A stretch of DNA of 52,827 bases from Clostridiaceae bacterium (GTDB lineage Bacteria; Bacillota; Clostridia; DSM-8532), in assembly GCA_012840245.1 (NCBI GenBank), contig DULR01000107.1:1-52827 (forward strand), in the 5' to 3' direction. Position numbers and translations under genes: made by a program. Below the pieces are notes generated by a model that was given only the letters and a program-made list of their open reading frames with translations, had not been told where the DNA came from and did not search any database. Positions 7,346 through 15,515 of the stretch are shown one piece after another (positions within the stretch are counted from its first letter, which is position 1; the number at the start of each line of letters is the position of its first letter).

Positions 7346-8113
7346 CTATTTTATGGTATATCCACCGTCTATCAAAAGGTTATGTCCGGTGATCATTGCA
7401 GCGCCTCTGCTGCACAGGAATGCGATGCAGGCTGCGATTTCATCCGGCTCTGCAAATCTTTCCGAAGGCATTTCCTTCTTGAAAGCATCGCCTACAGGTC
7501 CGTCCCATGCCTTGTGACCCAGTTCTGTCAGTACGACTGTCGGTGAAACGGCATTTACGCGGATCCCGTATTTGCCCCATTCCATGGCCATTACTTTGGT
7601 CATGGCGATTATTCCGCCCTTGCTCGCGCAATATGCGACATGCTTGTCCAATGCGATAACGCCGGCTTGTGACGCTATGTTGACGATCGATCCGTCGATC
7701 TTGTTATCGATCATGTATTTGCCGACGGCCTGAGCCATGAAGAAGCTTGCAGACAGATTGATATTGATGGTTCTGTTCCAGAACTCTTCACTTATGACTT
7801 CAGCGCTGTCCAGAGCTACGATCCCTGCGCTGTTGACCAGGATATCGATTTGGCCAAAGGCCTTTACGCCTTCTTCAATAACTTTTTTGCGATATTCGGC
7901 ATCGCATACGTTCCCTGCTACCCCGATGCAGTTATCGCCTAAAGTTTTCGCGATCTCGTCAACTTTTGGGTTCAAATCTGCCAGTACTAAATTAACACCC
8001 TTACCGTGCAGGAATTTGGCAGTGGCAAATCCGATGCCTGCTGCACCACCGGTAATAATGGCAGTTTTTCCGGCTAATGAAAAATCCAGATCTGCTCCTT
8101 CGTATTTAATCAT
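7346..8113 (-). CDS. Short-chain dehydrogenase, GolD/threitol dehydrogenase-like
   Basis: A 255-residue NAD(P)-dependent oxidoreductase. The ATG at 8113 follows GGAGGG 7 bases upstream; an upstream ATG lacks a site. TGGAAGIGFATA (about 17-28) is the Rossmann glycine motif, NSAGI replaces the usual NNAG, and NIASQ...YCASK holds the catalytic Ser, Tyr and Lys. SPTVVLTELGHKAW after the active site resembles what I recall of GolD of Listeria and D-threitol dehydrogenases, which oxidise a polyol to a ketose. It sits between the ABC binding protein and DhaK, so it probably makes the ketose (erythrulose or dihydroxyacetone) that the kinase uses. Family certain, substrate inferred from context. Confidence 0.85.
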   Translation of the reverse strand: MIKYEGADLDFSLAGKTAIITGGAAGIGFATAKFLHGKGVNLVLADLNPKVDEIAKTLGDNCIGVAGNVCDAEYRKKVIEEGVKAFGQIDILVNSAGIVALDSAEVISEEFWNRTININLSASFFMAQAVGKYMIDNKIDGSIVNIASQAGVIALDKHVAYCASKGGIIAMTKVMAMEWGKYGIRVNAVSPTVVLTELGHKAWDGPVGDAFKKEMPSERFAEPDEIAACIAFLCSRGAAMITGHNLLIDGGYTIK

Positions 8114-8156
8114 TAATGACCCTCCATTCACTTATTTATATTTGGATAATGAAGAG

Positions 8157-8177
8157 GAGGCGGACCAAATCCGCCTC
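8157..8177 (-). other. Intra-operon hairpin after the binding protein gene
   Basis: GAGGCGGA (8157-8164), 5-base loop, TCCGCCTC (8170-8177): a perfect 8-bp stem between the binding protein stop and the dehydrogenase start. There is no U-run after it on the minus strand, so it is not a good terminator. It is the kind of 3' stem that protects binding-protein mRNA from exonucleases and raises its level over downstream genes. Confidence 0.55.
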
Positions 8178-8203
8178 ATCTTCGACTATACCTTCTCGGC
8201 AGA

Positions 8204-9193
8204 TTAGTACTTGTTCTCGTACTCACTGACGTTTTCAGGTGTAATCATTTCGAAAGGAATCCAGTAGAACTTCTCGACTGTTTCACCGTTTACAGCCTTA
8301 ACAGCAGCTTCGATAGCACCTGTCATCTGGCCTTCAGCATTCTGGAAGTCACTGGCGATCATGTCGCCGCTCTTGATAGCAGCAACAGCGTCCTTGATAC
8401 CGTCGATACCTATGCAAGGAATGTTTTTACCGGCAGCTACGATAGCCTGACGTGCGCCCAGTGCCATTTCATCGTTCTCGGCGATAACTGCGTCGATCTG
8501 ATCACCAAAGGAGGTGAGCCAGGTTTCCATCAGTGTCATAGCTTCAGAACGAGACCAGTTAGCAGTGTTGCGTGCAAGTTCCTTTATCTTGGGATACTTC
8601 TTCATGATGTTGGTGATACCTTCGATACGTTGCAGCTGAGCGGACTGACCCATAGGTCCTTCGATTATGACTATGTTGAACTCATCTTTGCCAAGGTAGT
8701 CGATCATGTACTGCATGATGTCTTCACCGGCAGAAACGTCCTGTGAACCGACATAAGATGTCAGAAGATCACTTTCAACCATAGTGTTTACGCCGACAAC
8801 CGGAATTCCTGCATCATGAGCTATCTTAACGGCTTCAGCACAAGCTACCGCATCGTGAGGGTTAAGGATAATCGCATCTACACCGTCAGCTATCATGGTT
8901 TCGACCTGAGCGAGCTGTGTAGCTGCATCATAGTTACCATCATAGGATACATATTCAATACCGTTATCCTTGCAGTACTTCTTGCCCGCATTGTCCATAC
9001 GCATGGTAAACTCATTTTGAAGGCTGTAGAATGTTGCACCGATCTTGATCTTTTTATCAGCCGGCTGAGTAGACTCTGTCGGCTTATCGGTCGGGCTGGC
9101 AGAAGGTGACTGGCTGGGAGCCGGCGTTTTTCCGCAAGCAACGAGAGACAGAAGCATGATCGCTGTCAGAACAATAACTAGAATCTTTTTCAT
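8204..9193 (-). CDS. RbsB-like sugar ABC transporter binding lipoprotein
   Basis: A 329-residue solute-binding protein of the periplasmic-binding-protein-like (Peripla_BP_4, ribose/xylose type) family. MKKILVIVLTAIMLLSLVACGK is a lipoprotein signal with the acylated Cys near residue 20; a Ser/Pro/Thr-rich linker follows. The mature part starts KIKIGATFYSLQNEF and shows the usual DAIILNP, AHDAGIPVVGVNT and AENDEMALGARQAI motifs of the two lobes and hinge. The start at 9193 is preferred because AGGAGGA lies 8 bases upstream; an ATG six bases earlier is too close. It binds the substrate outside the membrane for the RbsC/RbsA-like importer. Given the dehydrogenase and kinase downstream, the ligand is probably a small polyol rather than ribose. 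Confidence 0.9.
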   Translation of the reverse strand: MKKILVIVLTAIMLLSLVACGKTPAPSQSPSASPTDKPTESTQPADKKIKIGATFYSLQNEFTMRMDNAGKKYCKDNGIEYVSYDGNYDAATQLAQVETMIADGVDAIILNPHDAVACAEAVKIAHDAGIPVVGVNTMVESDLLTSYVGSQDVSAGEDIMQYMIDYLGKDEFNIVIIEGPMGQSAQLQRIEGITNIMKKYPKIKELARNTANWSRSEAMTLMETWLTSFGDQIDAVIAENDEMALGARQAIVAAGKNIPCIGIDGIKDAVAAIKSGDMIASDFQNAEGQMTGAIEAAVKAVNGETVEKFYWIPFEMITPENVSEYENKY

Positions 9194-9251
9194 TTTCATT
9201 CCTCCTATGGAAAAATTTTTATATTTCAGCACTTTCGTGCCTGAAACCAAT

Positions 9252-10226
9252 TTAATCGTTGCGCAAACCATCGAGCATAACTGCCCCGATAACCACGAAA
9301 CCTTTGATGATCAGCTGATAGTAAGCGTTGACACCAAGCATGTCCAAACCATTGGTAAGACACTGGAGCAGCAGGATACCTACGATGGTGCCCCACAGTC
9401 GTCCGCGGCCTCCGGCAAGACTGGTTCCGCCTATAACGACCATCGCTATGGCATTTGTCTCATAGCCGTCGCCTGTTGAGGTAACACCTGATGTGACACG
9501 AGCTGTCGTAATGACGCCTGCCAAAGCTGCCAGAAGACCTGAAATGGCGTAAACAGAACAGATTATTGCCTTGGTATTGATACCGGATATGTGCGCTGCA
9601 TTATGGTTGCCGCCCACCGCAAAGACGTATCTTCCGTAGCGTGTTTTATAGAACAGGGTAAAACATATCACCAATACCACAAGCATTATAACGATCGGTA
9701 CCGGCAGCCATCCTCCTATGTTGCCGCCCCCAATAAACTTGAATTCGTTATTGAGGCTCGGGATAGGCTTTGCATCTGTCAGCAGGAAAGTAAAACCTTT
9801 TGCGATGCTCATGGCTCCAAGGGTGCCTACGAAAGCCGGAACCTTCAAATACGCTATACATATTCCGTTGAACAGGCCTATCAGCAATCCCATTCCCAGG
9901 CCGACTGCCACGGCTACCCACCACGGATAACCCATTTTAGTCTGAGCAAAATATGCGGAGTACATTCCTGCACAGCCCATTATGGCGCCGACCGATAAAT
10001 CGATGCCGCCCGTGATGATAACAAAGCTCATACCGATCGCCAAAAGACCGTTGATGGATGCAATACGAAGGATATTGCGGATGTTTGCCCCTCCTATAAA
10101 GGTGGGCTTAAGGATGGTCATCAGAATGACCAGAACGATCAGACCTATCAGCGATCCAAATGTTGAAACAAATTGCCTTGCAGATAATTTGTTCCTGGCG
10201 GATATGCCTGAAGATAAGTTATTCAT
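9252..10226 (-). CDS. RbsC-like sugar ABC transporter permease
   Basis: A 324-residue membrane permease of the BPD_transp_2 (RbsC/AraH/XylH) family with 8-10 hydrophobic segments. Typical motifs are GLLAIGMSFVIITGGIDLSVG (about 55-75), GICIAYLKVPAFVGTLGAM (about 125-143), and ISGLLAALAGVITTARV in the ATPase coupling region. The start follows a GGGGGAG site. It begins 15 bases after the ATPase stop and ends 58 bases before the binding protein. Its dimer forms the channel for the substrate delivered by the lipoprotein at 8204-9193. Confidence 0.92.
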   Translation of the reverse strand: MNNLSSGISARNKLSARQFVSTFGSLIGLIVLVILMTILKPTFIGGANIRNILRIASINGLLAIGMSFVIITGGIDLSVGAIMGCAGMYSAYFAQTKMGYPWWVAVAVGLGMGLLIGLFNGICIAYLKVPAFVGTLGAMSIAKGFTFLLTDAKPIPSLNNEFKFIGGGNIGGWLPVPIVIMLVVLVICFTLFYKTRYGRYVFAVGGNHNAAHISGINTKAIICSVYAISGLLAALAGVITTARVTSGVTSTGDGYETNAIAMVVIGGTSLAGGRGRLWGTIVGILLLQCLTNGLDMLGVNAYYQLIIKGFVVIGAVMLDGLRND

Positions 10227-10241
10227 ATTAGATCTCCCCCA

Positions 10242-11741
10242 CTAATTAATTAAAGATTTGACCATATGTTTAAACTGCAATTGCGCTATAGCTTCCTCCG
10301 AGAATTCTCCGCGCTTGAGCTCTCCGCTGTATTTATGATTACTGAGCACGATTATCCGGTCGGACATCCCCATTGCCTCAGGCATTTCCGAGGAAACCAT
10401 TATTATGGCATTGCCTTGTGCCACATACTCGCACATGATTTTGTAGATCTCCACTTTCGCCCCTACGTCTATACCTCGTGTAGGCTCGTCGAATATGATT
10501 ATTCCTGGAGCTGTGATCATCCATTTGGCAAGAACGACTTTTTGCTGATTGCCGCCGGACAGCGAGTTGATGGTCTGTGACACGCTTGCAGTTTTGATGT
10601 TCAGTGCCCTGACCTGGTCTCTCACTACCGAAACTTCTTTTCGGGACTGGATGATCCCGTGCCGGACGAAGTTCCTGAGGAAGGTCAGTGTGACATTGTG
10701 ATGAACACTCATGGGAAGGACCAGACCTTCCTGCTTCCTGTCCTCGGTAACATATGCCAGGCCGCTTCTGATAGCATCTTTGGGACCTTTGAACCTGACT
10801 TCCTTGCCGTTCAGCAGTATTCGTCCCGAATCAGGCTGCGTAAGCCCGAAGATCGAATCCATCAGCTCTGTTCTGCCTGAACCGACAAGTCCGACGAAGC
10901 CAAGGATCTCACCTTTGTGCAAATCAAAGCTGATATCTTCATACTGACCTTTGAGCGTCAGATTTTTGACTTCCAGGATTTTTTCTCCGATAGGAACATT
11001 CACTTTAGGGAATTGTGCCGTCAGTTCGCGTCCGACCATGTTGCGGATTATTGTATCAACATCGATCTCTCCTGCTTTCCAGGTACCAACATTGAATCCA
11101 TCACGCAAAATACTGATTTCGTCTGAAATACGCAGGATCTCATCGATCTTGTGCGAAATATATATTATTGCTGTTCCTTTGGACTTCAAATCGTCGATCA
11201 GTTTGAAGAGTATTTCCACTTCTCGGTCGGTAATAGATGATGTAGGCTCATCCATAATAACGATCCTTGCATTCTGAGATATGGCTTTTGCGATTTCGAT
11301 CATTTGCTGATCCGCAACGCGGAGATTCTTCATTTTTTCTCTGGGATCGATGGAGATATTCAGCTTATCCAATAATTCTTTGGTCTGACTGTATAACTTC
11401 TTGTGATCGATCAGGCCCATTCGGACCGGCTCGCGGCCGAGAAAAACATTTTCGGCAACTGTCATTTCATTTACCGGCGTCAGTTCCTGGTGGATCATGG
11501 CAATCCCCAGGTGTCGCGCTTCCAATGGGTTGCTGATCTCAACCGATTTTCCGTCGATGCTGATGGTGCCGCTGTCTGGCTTATGTACACCGGCTATTAT
11601 TTTCATCAATGTTGATTTGCCGGCTCCGTTTTCTCCCATCAGCGCATGTACGGTTCCTGCTTTCAGGCTGAAATCAACAGAATGCAAAACCTCAACACCG
11701 TAAAAGCTTTTTTTGATATTGGCCAAATTGAGCAAATTCAT
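10242..11741 (-). CDS. RbsA-like sugar ABC transporter ATP-binding protein
   Basis: A 499-residue protein with two fused ABC domains, as in RbsA/MglA/XylG. Domain 1: Walker A GENGAGKST (about 36-44), a divergent signature VADQQMIEIAKAI, Walker B IVIMDEPTSSIT. Domain 2: degenerate Walker A GLVGSGRTELMDS (about 285), intact signature LSGGNQQKVVLAKW (about 398) and Walker B IIIFDEPTRGIDVG. The asymmetric loss of consensus residues is normal for the family. GGAGG precedes the ATG. Powers uptake through the RbsC-like permease downstream; the gene lies between the second DhaK-like gene and the permease. Confidence 0.93.
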   Translation of the reverse strand: MNLLNLANIKKSFYGVEVLHSVDFSLKAGTVHALMGENGAGKSTLMKIIAGVHKPDSGTISIDGKSVEISNPLEARHLGIAMIHQELTPVNEMTVAENVFLGREPVRMGLIDHKKLYSQTKELLDKLNISIDPREKMKNLRVADQQMIEIAKAISQNARIVIMDEPTSSITDREVEILFKLIDDLKSKGTAIIYISHKIDEILRISDEISILRDGFNVGTWKAGEIDVDTIIRNMVGRELTAQFPKVNVPIGEKILEVKNLTLKGQYEDISFDLHKGEILGFVGLVGSGRTELMDSIFGLTQPDSGRILLNGKEVRFKGPKDAIRSGLAYVTEDRKQEGLVLPMSVHHNVTLTFLRNFVRHGIIQSRKEVSVVRDQVRALNIKTASVSQTINSLSGGNQQKVVLAKWMITAPGIIIFDEPTRGIDVGAKVEIYKIMCEYVAQGNAIIMVSSEMPEAMGMSDRIIVLSNHKYSGELKRGEFSEEAIAQLQFKHMVKSLIN

Positions 11742-11827
11742 GGATTTGCCTCCTTACTAATGATTCAAGGGTCTAATAATGCCGGATTATTGCACTTGAT
11801 ACTTAATATGGAATCCAAACGACATAA

Positions 11828-12826
11828 TCATTTATATAAAAAGTGACTAAGTGAGACCGGATAAGCCGGGACTTCCAATAATTTAACCAGCTCTTCGTCA
11901 AGGTTGATGACAGTCAGTGTCACACCCATCATGTCCAGTGATGTAAAATAGTTTCCAAGAAACGTATGATAAATATCGATCTTCTTTTCCTGAAGGAGAT
12001 CATGAATTCTGCTGTACAGGATGTTCATTTCACAGATCATCGTGTTGCCAAGGCCGGATACCATCACTGCAACCTTGTCGCCATCACCCAGCGGCATATC
12101 TCTAAGGATCTCATCCACCATGATATATGCGACCTCGTTGGCTGTTCTCAGTTTGCATGTATCCTTGCTCTGGAAACCATGGTGGCCGACTCCGATCTCC
12201 ATCGTTCCCTTTTCGATCACGTAATTCGGATGGCCGTAATCAGGAATGATGCAGCTGGATAACCCTACGCCGATGCTTCGGGTGCGGTCAATGGCCTTAT
12301 TGCATACATTCACTACTTCATCAATATTGTATCCCAATGCTGCCGCAGCTCCTCCGATCTTCCAGAGAAGTACTTCCCCTGTGGCCCCTCTGCGTGTTTT
12401 GGGGTCAGGTGTGGCAATGTCGTCATTTGCAATTACCGACTTTACGACGATACCTTCTTTTGCAGCAAGTTCCATCGCAGCTTCGGCATTCGCTATATCA
12501 GCAGGGAAATTTCCGTAAAGACACACCACTCCGTGACCTGAATCGGCTGCCTTAAAAGCTGAATAAAAAGCTTCTACAGAAGGGGGTGAAAAAATATTGC
12601 CTATCGCTACGGCATCCAGCATATTTTTTCCTAAATATCCCTTAAATGCAGGATTATGTCCTGATCCGCCACCGGATACAATGCCGACTTTACCTTTAAT
12701 GGGAGCTTTTATATATTTAAGAGTCCGCGGACATTCAGTATATGTAACATAGTTACGGTAACACTTTACAAACCCATCAATGGATTCTTCCACGACATTC
12801 GACGGATCGTTCAATAATTTCTGCAT
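11828..12826 (-). CDS. Second DhaK-like keto-sugar kinase subunit, divergent
   Basis: A 332-residue paralogue of the DhaK at 6317-7333. The ATG at 12826 has AGGAGG 7 bases upstream. It keeps SGGGSGHNPAFKGYLG (about 45-60), ANDDIA near residue 108 and the substrate-binding His in GVGHHG (about 215), but the loop after this His reads FQSKD instead of the usual EPG. The N-terminal FVKCYRNYVTY and the C-terminal GNYFTSLDMMGVTL match the paralogue. It has no DhaL of its own: the only DhaL is six genes downstream in the same operon. It may accept a different ketose or enantiomer (compare the paired kinases of tetritol pathways), or may have become a ligand sensor, as DhaK does toward DhaR in E. coli; it follows the putative regulator gene directly. 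Confidence 0.85.
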   Translation of the reverse strand: MQKLLNDPSNVVEESIDGFVKCYRNYVTYTECPRTLKYIKAPIKGKVGIVSGGGSGHNPAFKGYLGKNMLDAVAIGNIFSPPSVEAFYSAFKAADSGHGVVCLYGNFPADIANAEAAMELAAKEGIVVKSVIANDDIATPDPKTRRGATGEVLLWKIGGAAAALGYNIDEVVNVCNKAIDRTRSIGVGLSSCIIPDYGHPNYVIEKGTMEIGVGHHGFQSKDTCKLRTANEVAYIMVDEILRDMPLGDGDKVAVMVSGLGNTMICEMNILYSRIHDLLQEKKIDIYHTFLGNYFTSLDMMGVTLTVINLDEELVKLLEVPAYPVSLSHFLYK

Positions 12827-12852
12827 AAATCCTCCTAGATGTACAAACCGAA

Positions 12853-13371
12853 TCAATTATTCTCCGTAGCGATTTTGTAATATTTAACATAAACATTGAC
12901 TTCGCGCTCGCTGTACTTGTTGTTCTTCTTTCCCACGAGAACGAATGGTTTCATATTCACATATGTCTGAATGAAATCAGTCCCTACCAGAAACTCACAT
13001 TTACCTTCAGCCGCAGCACTGATATGAAGGAGCAAAGCTCCGATATCAAGTTCCTGCTGTGTGATCAGATCATTCAGACGTATCCCGGCAGATCCGAAAT
13101 CTTCCAGTCCCAGCTCTGCTTCGTGCGCAGCGATTATTTGCTTGATGGCAACAAATATTTTTATAAATGTAGTGATGCGCAGGTCAACATTTCTGCTGTT
13201 CTTCTGGTTGAACCCGGAAGGGTCCCAGCCAATGGTCTTGCTTATCTCGGCATTGCTGATACCGTATCTTCCGGTCGTGATATTGAGTTCATTGAAGATA
13301 CAATCGATCAGGTAATCTTTTGTTATCTTTTTTAAGGCCAGCTCTTCAAATTCAGTCACTGCATCCCCCAT
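12853..13371 (-). CDS. Unrecognised protein, probable operon regulator
   Basis: A 172-residue soluble protein, first gene of the leftward polyol operon, 26 bases before the second DhaK-like gene. Residues about 33-60 (GRYGISNAEISKTIGWDPSGFNQ) look like a helix-turn-helix with spacing like that of XRE/Cro proteins, followed by helices (FIKIFVAIKQIIAAHEAELGL). The C-terminal part (about 110-172) is less helical and ends in VYVKYYKIATENN; it could bind a ligand or mediate dimerisation. I cannot place it in a named family. Being first in a catabolic operon and carrying a likely DNA-binding motif, it is best read as a self-regulating transcription factor. A region of short palindromes lies upstream (13479-13537). 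Confidence 0.6.
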   Translation of the reverse strand: MGDAVTEFEELALKKITKDYLIDCIFNELNITTGRYGISNAEISKTIGWDPSGFNQKNSRNVDLRITTFIKIFVAIKQIIAAHEAELGLEDFGSAGIRLNDLITQQELDIGALLLHISAAAEGKCEFLVGTDFIQTYVNMKPFVLVGKKNNKYSEREVNVYVKYYKIATENN

Positions 13372-13478
13372 ACAGCTAAACTTATTTCTTTTTTTATTAT
13401 TTGCCGCTGTATCAACCGCATATGTAAATTATATTCGTTGAGTCCCGGTATTCACAGATGCATAAAACATCAGATATG

Positions 13479-13537
13479 AGCTTATAAGCTATTTTTTTGC
13501 GAGAAATATTGTCAATATTTATAAATGTTTATCAAAT
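13479..13537 (-). promoter_or_regulatory. Putative promoter/operator region of the polyol operon
   Basis: On the minus strand this AT-rich stretch holds a TTGACA (forward 13510-13515), a perfect 12-base palindrome AGCTTATAAGCT (13479-13490) at roughly -10 distance, and an imperfect AT palindrome around 13513-13537. It is 108 or more bases upstream of the first gene of the operon. The -10 match is weak at 17-base spacing, so this is a tentative promoter with possible operator sites. The rest of 13372-13647 holds no open frame that I can support. Confidence 0.35.
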
Positions 13538-13647
13538 ATTAGGTGTTAAAAATTTAGCAATTATCTAATTTTCCCTTATTGCCGACATGGTTTTTTGTCG
13601 AATAGTAACAAACAGATTACATATATTGGTTTGATTGCTATGTAAAC

Positions 13648-13706
13648 ACAAGGGGACGGTCCCTCTGTGCACCACTTTCGGATGCAATGAGGAACCGTCC
13701 CCTTGT
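13648..13706. repeat. Clostridial dispersed palindrome, copy 2
   Basis: Arms ACAAGGGGACGGTCCC (13648-13663) and GGAACCGTCCCCTTGT (13691-13706), 15 of 16 bases complementary, around a 27-base loop. The arms match copy 1 at 4503-4560 while the loops differ. It lies between the end of the acyl-CoA ligase gene and the promoter region of the polyol operon, so it may also act as the ligase transcript end. Confidence 0.75.
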
Positions 13707-13767
13707 ATTCATGTGTTATGCGATATGTTGCCTTCCAAACAAGGCAGTGTATCGTTCGTATCGTTAT

Positions 13768-15402
13768 TTATGCTGTTGTCTGCTTTTCAACCAGAGCGCT
13801 TGCCCCGTACTTTTCTCTTAACTTTGGTTTTTCGATCTTACCGGTCGGATTGCGCGGTACCTTATCGAATATAATCTTTCTCGGGCGCTTATAGCGCGGA
13901 AGTTCCTTACAGAACTCGTTGATATCCTCCTCTGTGCAGGTATGCCCCGGTTTGATCTCTATTATCGCTGCGGCTATCTCGCCAAGTCTCGCATCTGCCA
14001 GTCCTATAACGGCGGCATCCTTTATTGCCTCATGAGCACGGAGGAAATCCTCGACCTGGACGGGATAAATATTCTCTCCGCCGCTGATTATAACGTCTTT
14101 CTTCCTGTCAACCAGATAGATGAAACCATCTTCATCCATCCTGGCCATATCCCCGGTATAAAGCCAGCCGTCCTGCAATACCTCTGCAGTAGCTTTTGGA
14201 TCCTTGTAGTAGCACTTCATGACCCCCGGGCCTTTGACCGCAAGTTCGCCCACTTCACCCTGAGGCACCTCATTCTTTTTATCATCGACGATCTTTACTT
14301 CCCATCCATAACCGGGTATGCCTATCGCGCCTACCTTATGTATGTTTTCAACTCCCAGATGGACACAGCCCGGGCCGGATGACTCGCTCAATCCATAGTT
14401 TGTATCATAGTCGTGGTGAGGGAAATACTTCTTCCATCGCTGAATAAGACTGGGAGGTACAGGCTGTGCTCCTATATGCATCAGCCTCCATTGGGAAAGC
14501 TCATAATCCTCCAGCTTCACTTCCCCGCTTTCAATGGCATCCAATATATCCTGAGCCCACGGTACCAAAAGCCATACGATGGTTATTTTTTCTTCAGATA
14601 CGGTCCTTAAGATCCAGTCAGGCTTGATGCCCCTGAGTATGACAGCTTTACTGCCTGACAAAAGGCTTCCGAACCAGTGCATCTTAGCCCCGGTATGATA
14701 AAGAGGCGGTATGCACAGAAAATTATCTTCCCTTGTCTGCCCGTGATGTTTTGCCTCGGTCTCACATGCTGACATAAGACTTCTGTGGGTATGTAATATG
14801 GCTTTCGGAAAACCGGTCGTCCCAGATGAAAAATATATTGCTGCGTCATCATCATCGGAAAGCTTGATATCAGGCGCAACGGAAGAGCAATTGGCAGTCA
14901 GGCGGTCATAACTCTCTGCAAAGGTTGGACGCCCTTCGCCTGCATAAAACAGCATTTTTACCTTGGGTATCTGATCGTAAACAGCCTCGATACGCCCGAT
15001 GAATTCAGGTCCGAAAATCAGGGCGCATGAATCAGACAAATCCAGGCAGTATTTGATTTCTTCGGCTGTATACCGGAAATTCAGAGGCACTGCCAGAGCG
15101 CCGGTCTTAAGGATCCCGAAATAGATGGGCAGCCACTCAAGGCAATTCATAAGAAGGATAGCAACCTTGTCGCCTTTTTTGATGCCTCTTTTCAAGAGGA
15201 GATTAGCCAGTCTGTTGGCTTTTTCATCAAAAACCTGCCACGTCATTTCTCTCCTGTATTCACCGGCGGGATTGTTCTCGATAAGTTCATATTCCTTCCA
15301 GATAACGTTGTGACTGTTTTGCAGATCCAGATTGATTTCTTTAAGACATATCTCCTGGCCGTACAATTCTGCATTCCTGGCCAGCAATTCAGTGATAGGC
15401 AT
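13768..15402 (-). CDS. AMP-forming acyl-CoA synthetase/ligase
   Basis: A 544-residue member of the ANL adenylating family, which activates a carboxylic acid with ATP and forms its CoA thioester. Motifs in order: P-loop YFSSGTTGFPKAILHTH (about 190-206), aromatic pocket NYGLSESSGPG (about 335), YTGDMARMDEDGFIYLVDRKKD (about 415-436) and the hinge with ISGGENIYPVQVED, and the C-terminal catalytic Lys in NPTGKIEKPKLR (about 522-533). GGAGG is upstream of the ATG. Length and motifs fit medium- or long-chain and carnitine-type ligases equally, so the acid is not predicted. It appears monocistronic, with no beta-oxidation genes nearby. Confidence 0.9.
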   Translation of the reverse strand: MPITELLARNAELYGQEICLKEINLDLQNSHNVIWKEYELIENNPAGEYRREMTWQVFDEKANRLANLLLKRGIKKGDKVAILLMNCLEWLPIYFGILKTGALAVPLNFRYTAEEIKYCLDLSDSCALIFGPEFIGRIEAVYDQIPKVKMLFYAGEGRPTFAESYDRLTANCSSVAPDIKLSDDDDAAIYFSSGTTGFPKAILHTHRSLMSACETEAKHHGQTREDNFLCIPPLYHTGAKMHWFGSLLSGSKAVILRGIKPDWILRTVSEEKITIVWLLVPWAQDILDAIESGEVKLEDYELSQWRLMHIGAQPVPPSLIQRWKKYFPHHDYDTNYGLSESSGPGCVHLGVENIHKVGAIGIPGYGWEVKIVDDKKNEVPQGEVGELAVKGPGVMKCYYKDPKATAEVLQDGWLYTGDMARMDEDGFIYLVDRKKDVIISGGENIYPVQVEDFLRAHEAIKDAAVIGLADARLGEIAAAIIEIKPGHTCTEEDINEFCKELPRYKRPRKIIFDKVPRNPTGKIEKPKLREKYGASALVEKQTTA

Positions 15403-15515
15403 GACGATTTCCTCCCATTCTACCTAAACTACATCATTTTAAATGAATATAAGGACCGTGCTGCAAAAACACTAGCATAATTATATGATTATAACAAATG
15501 TAAATCAACCATAAT

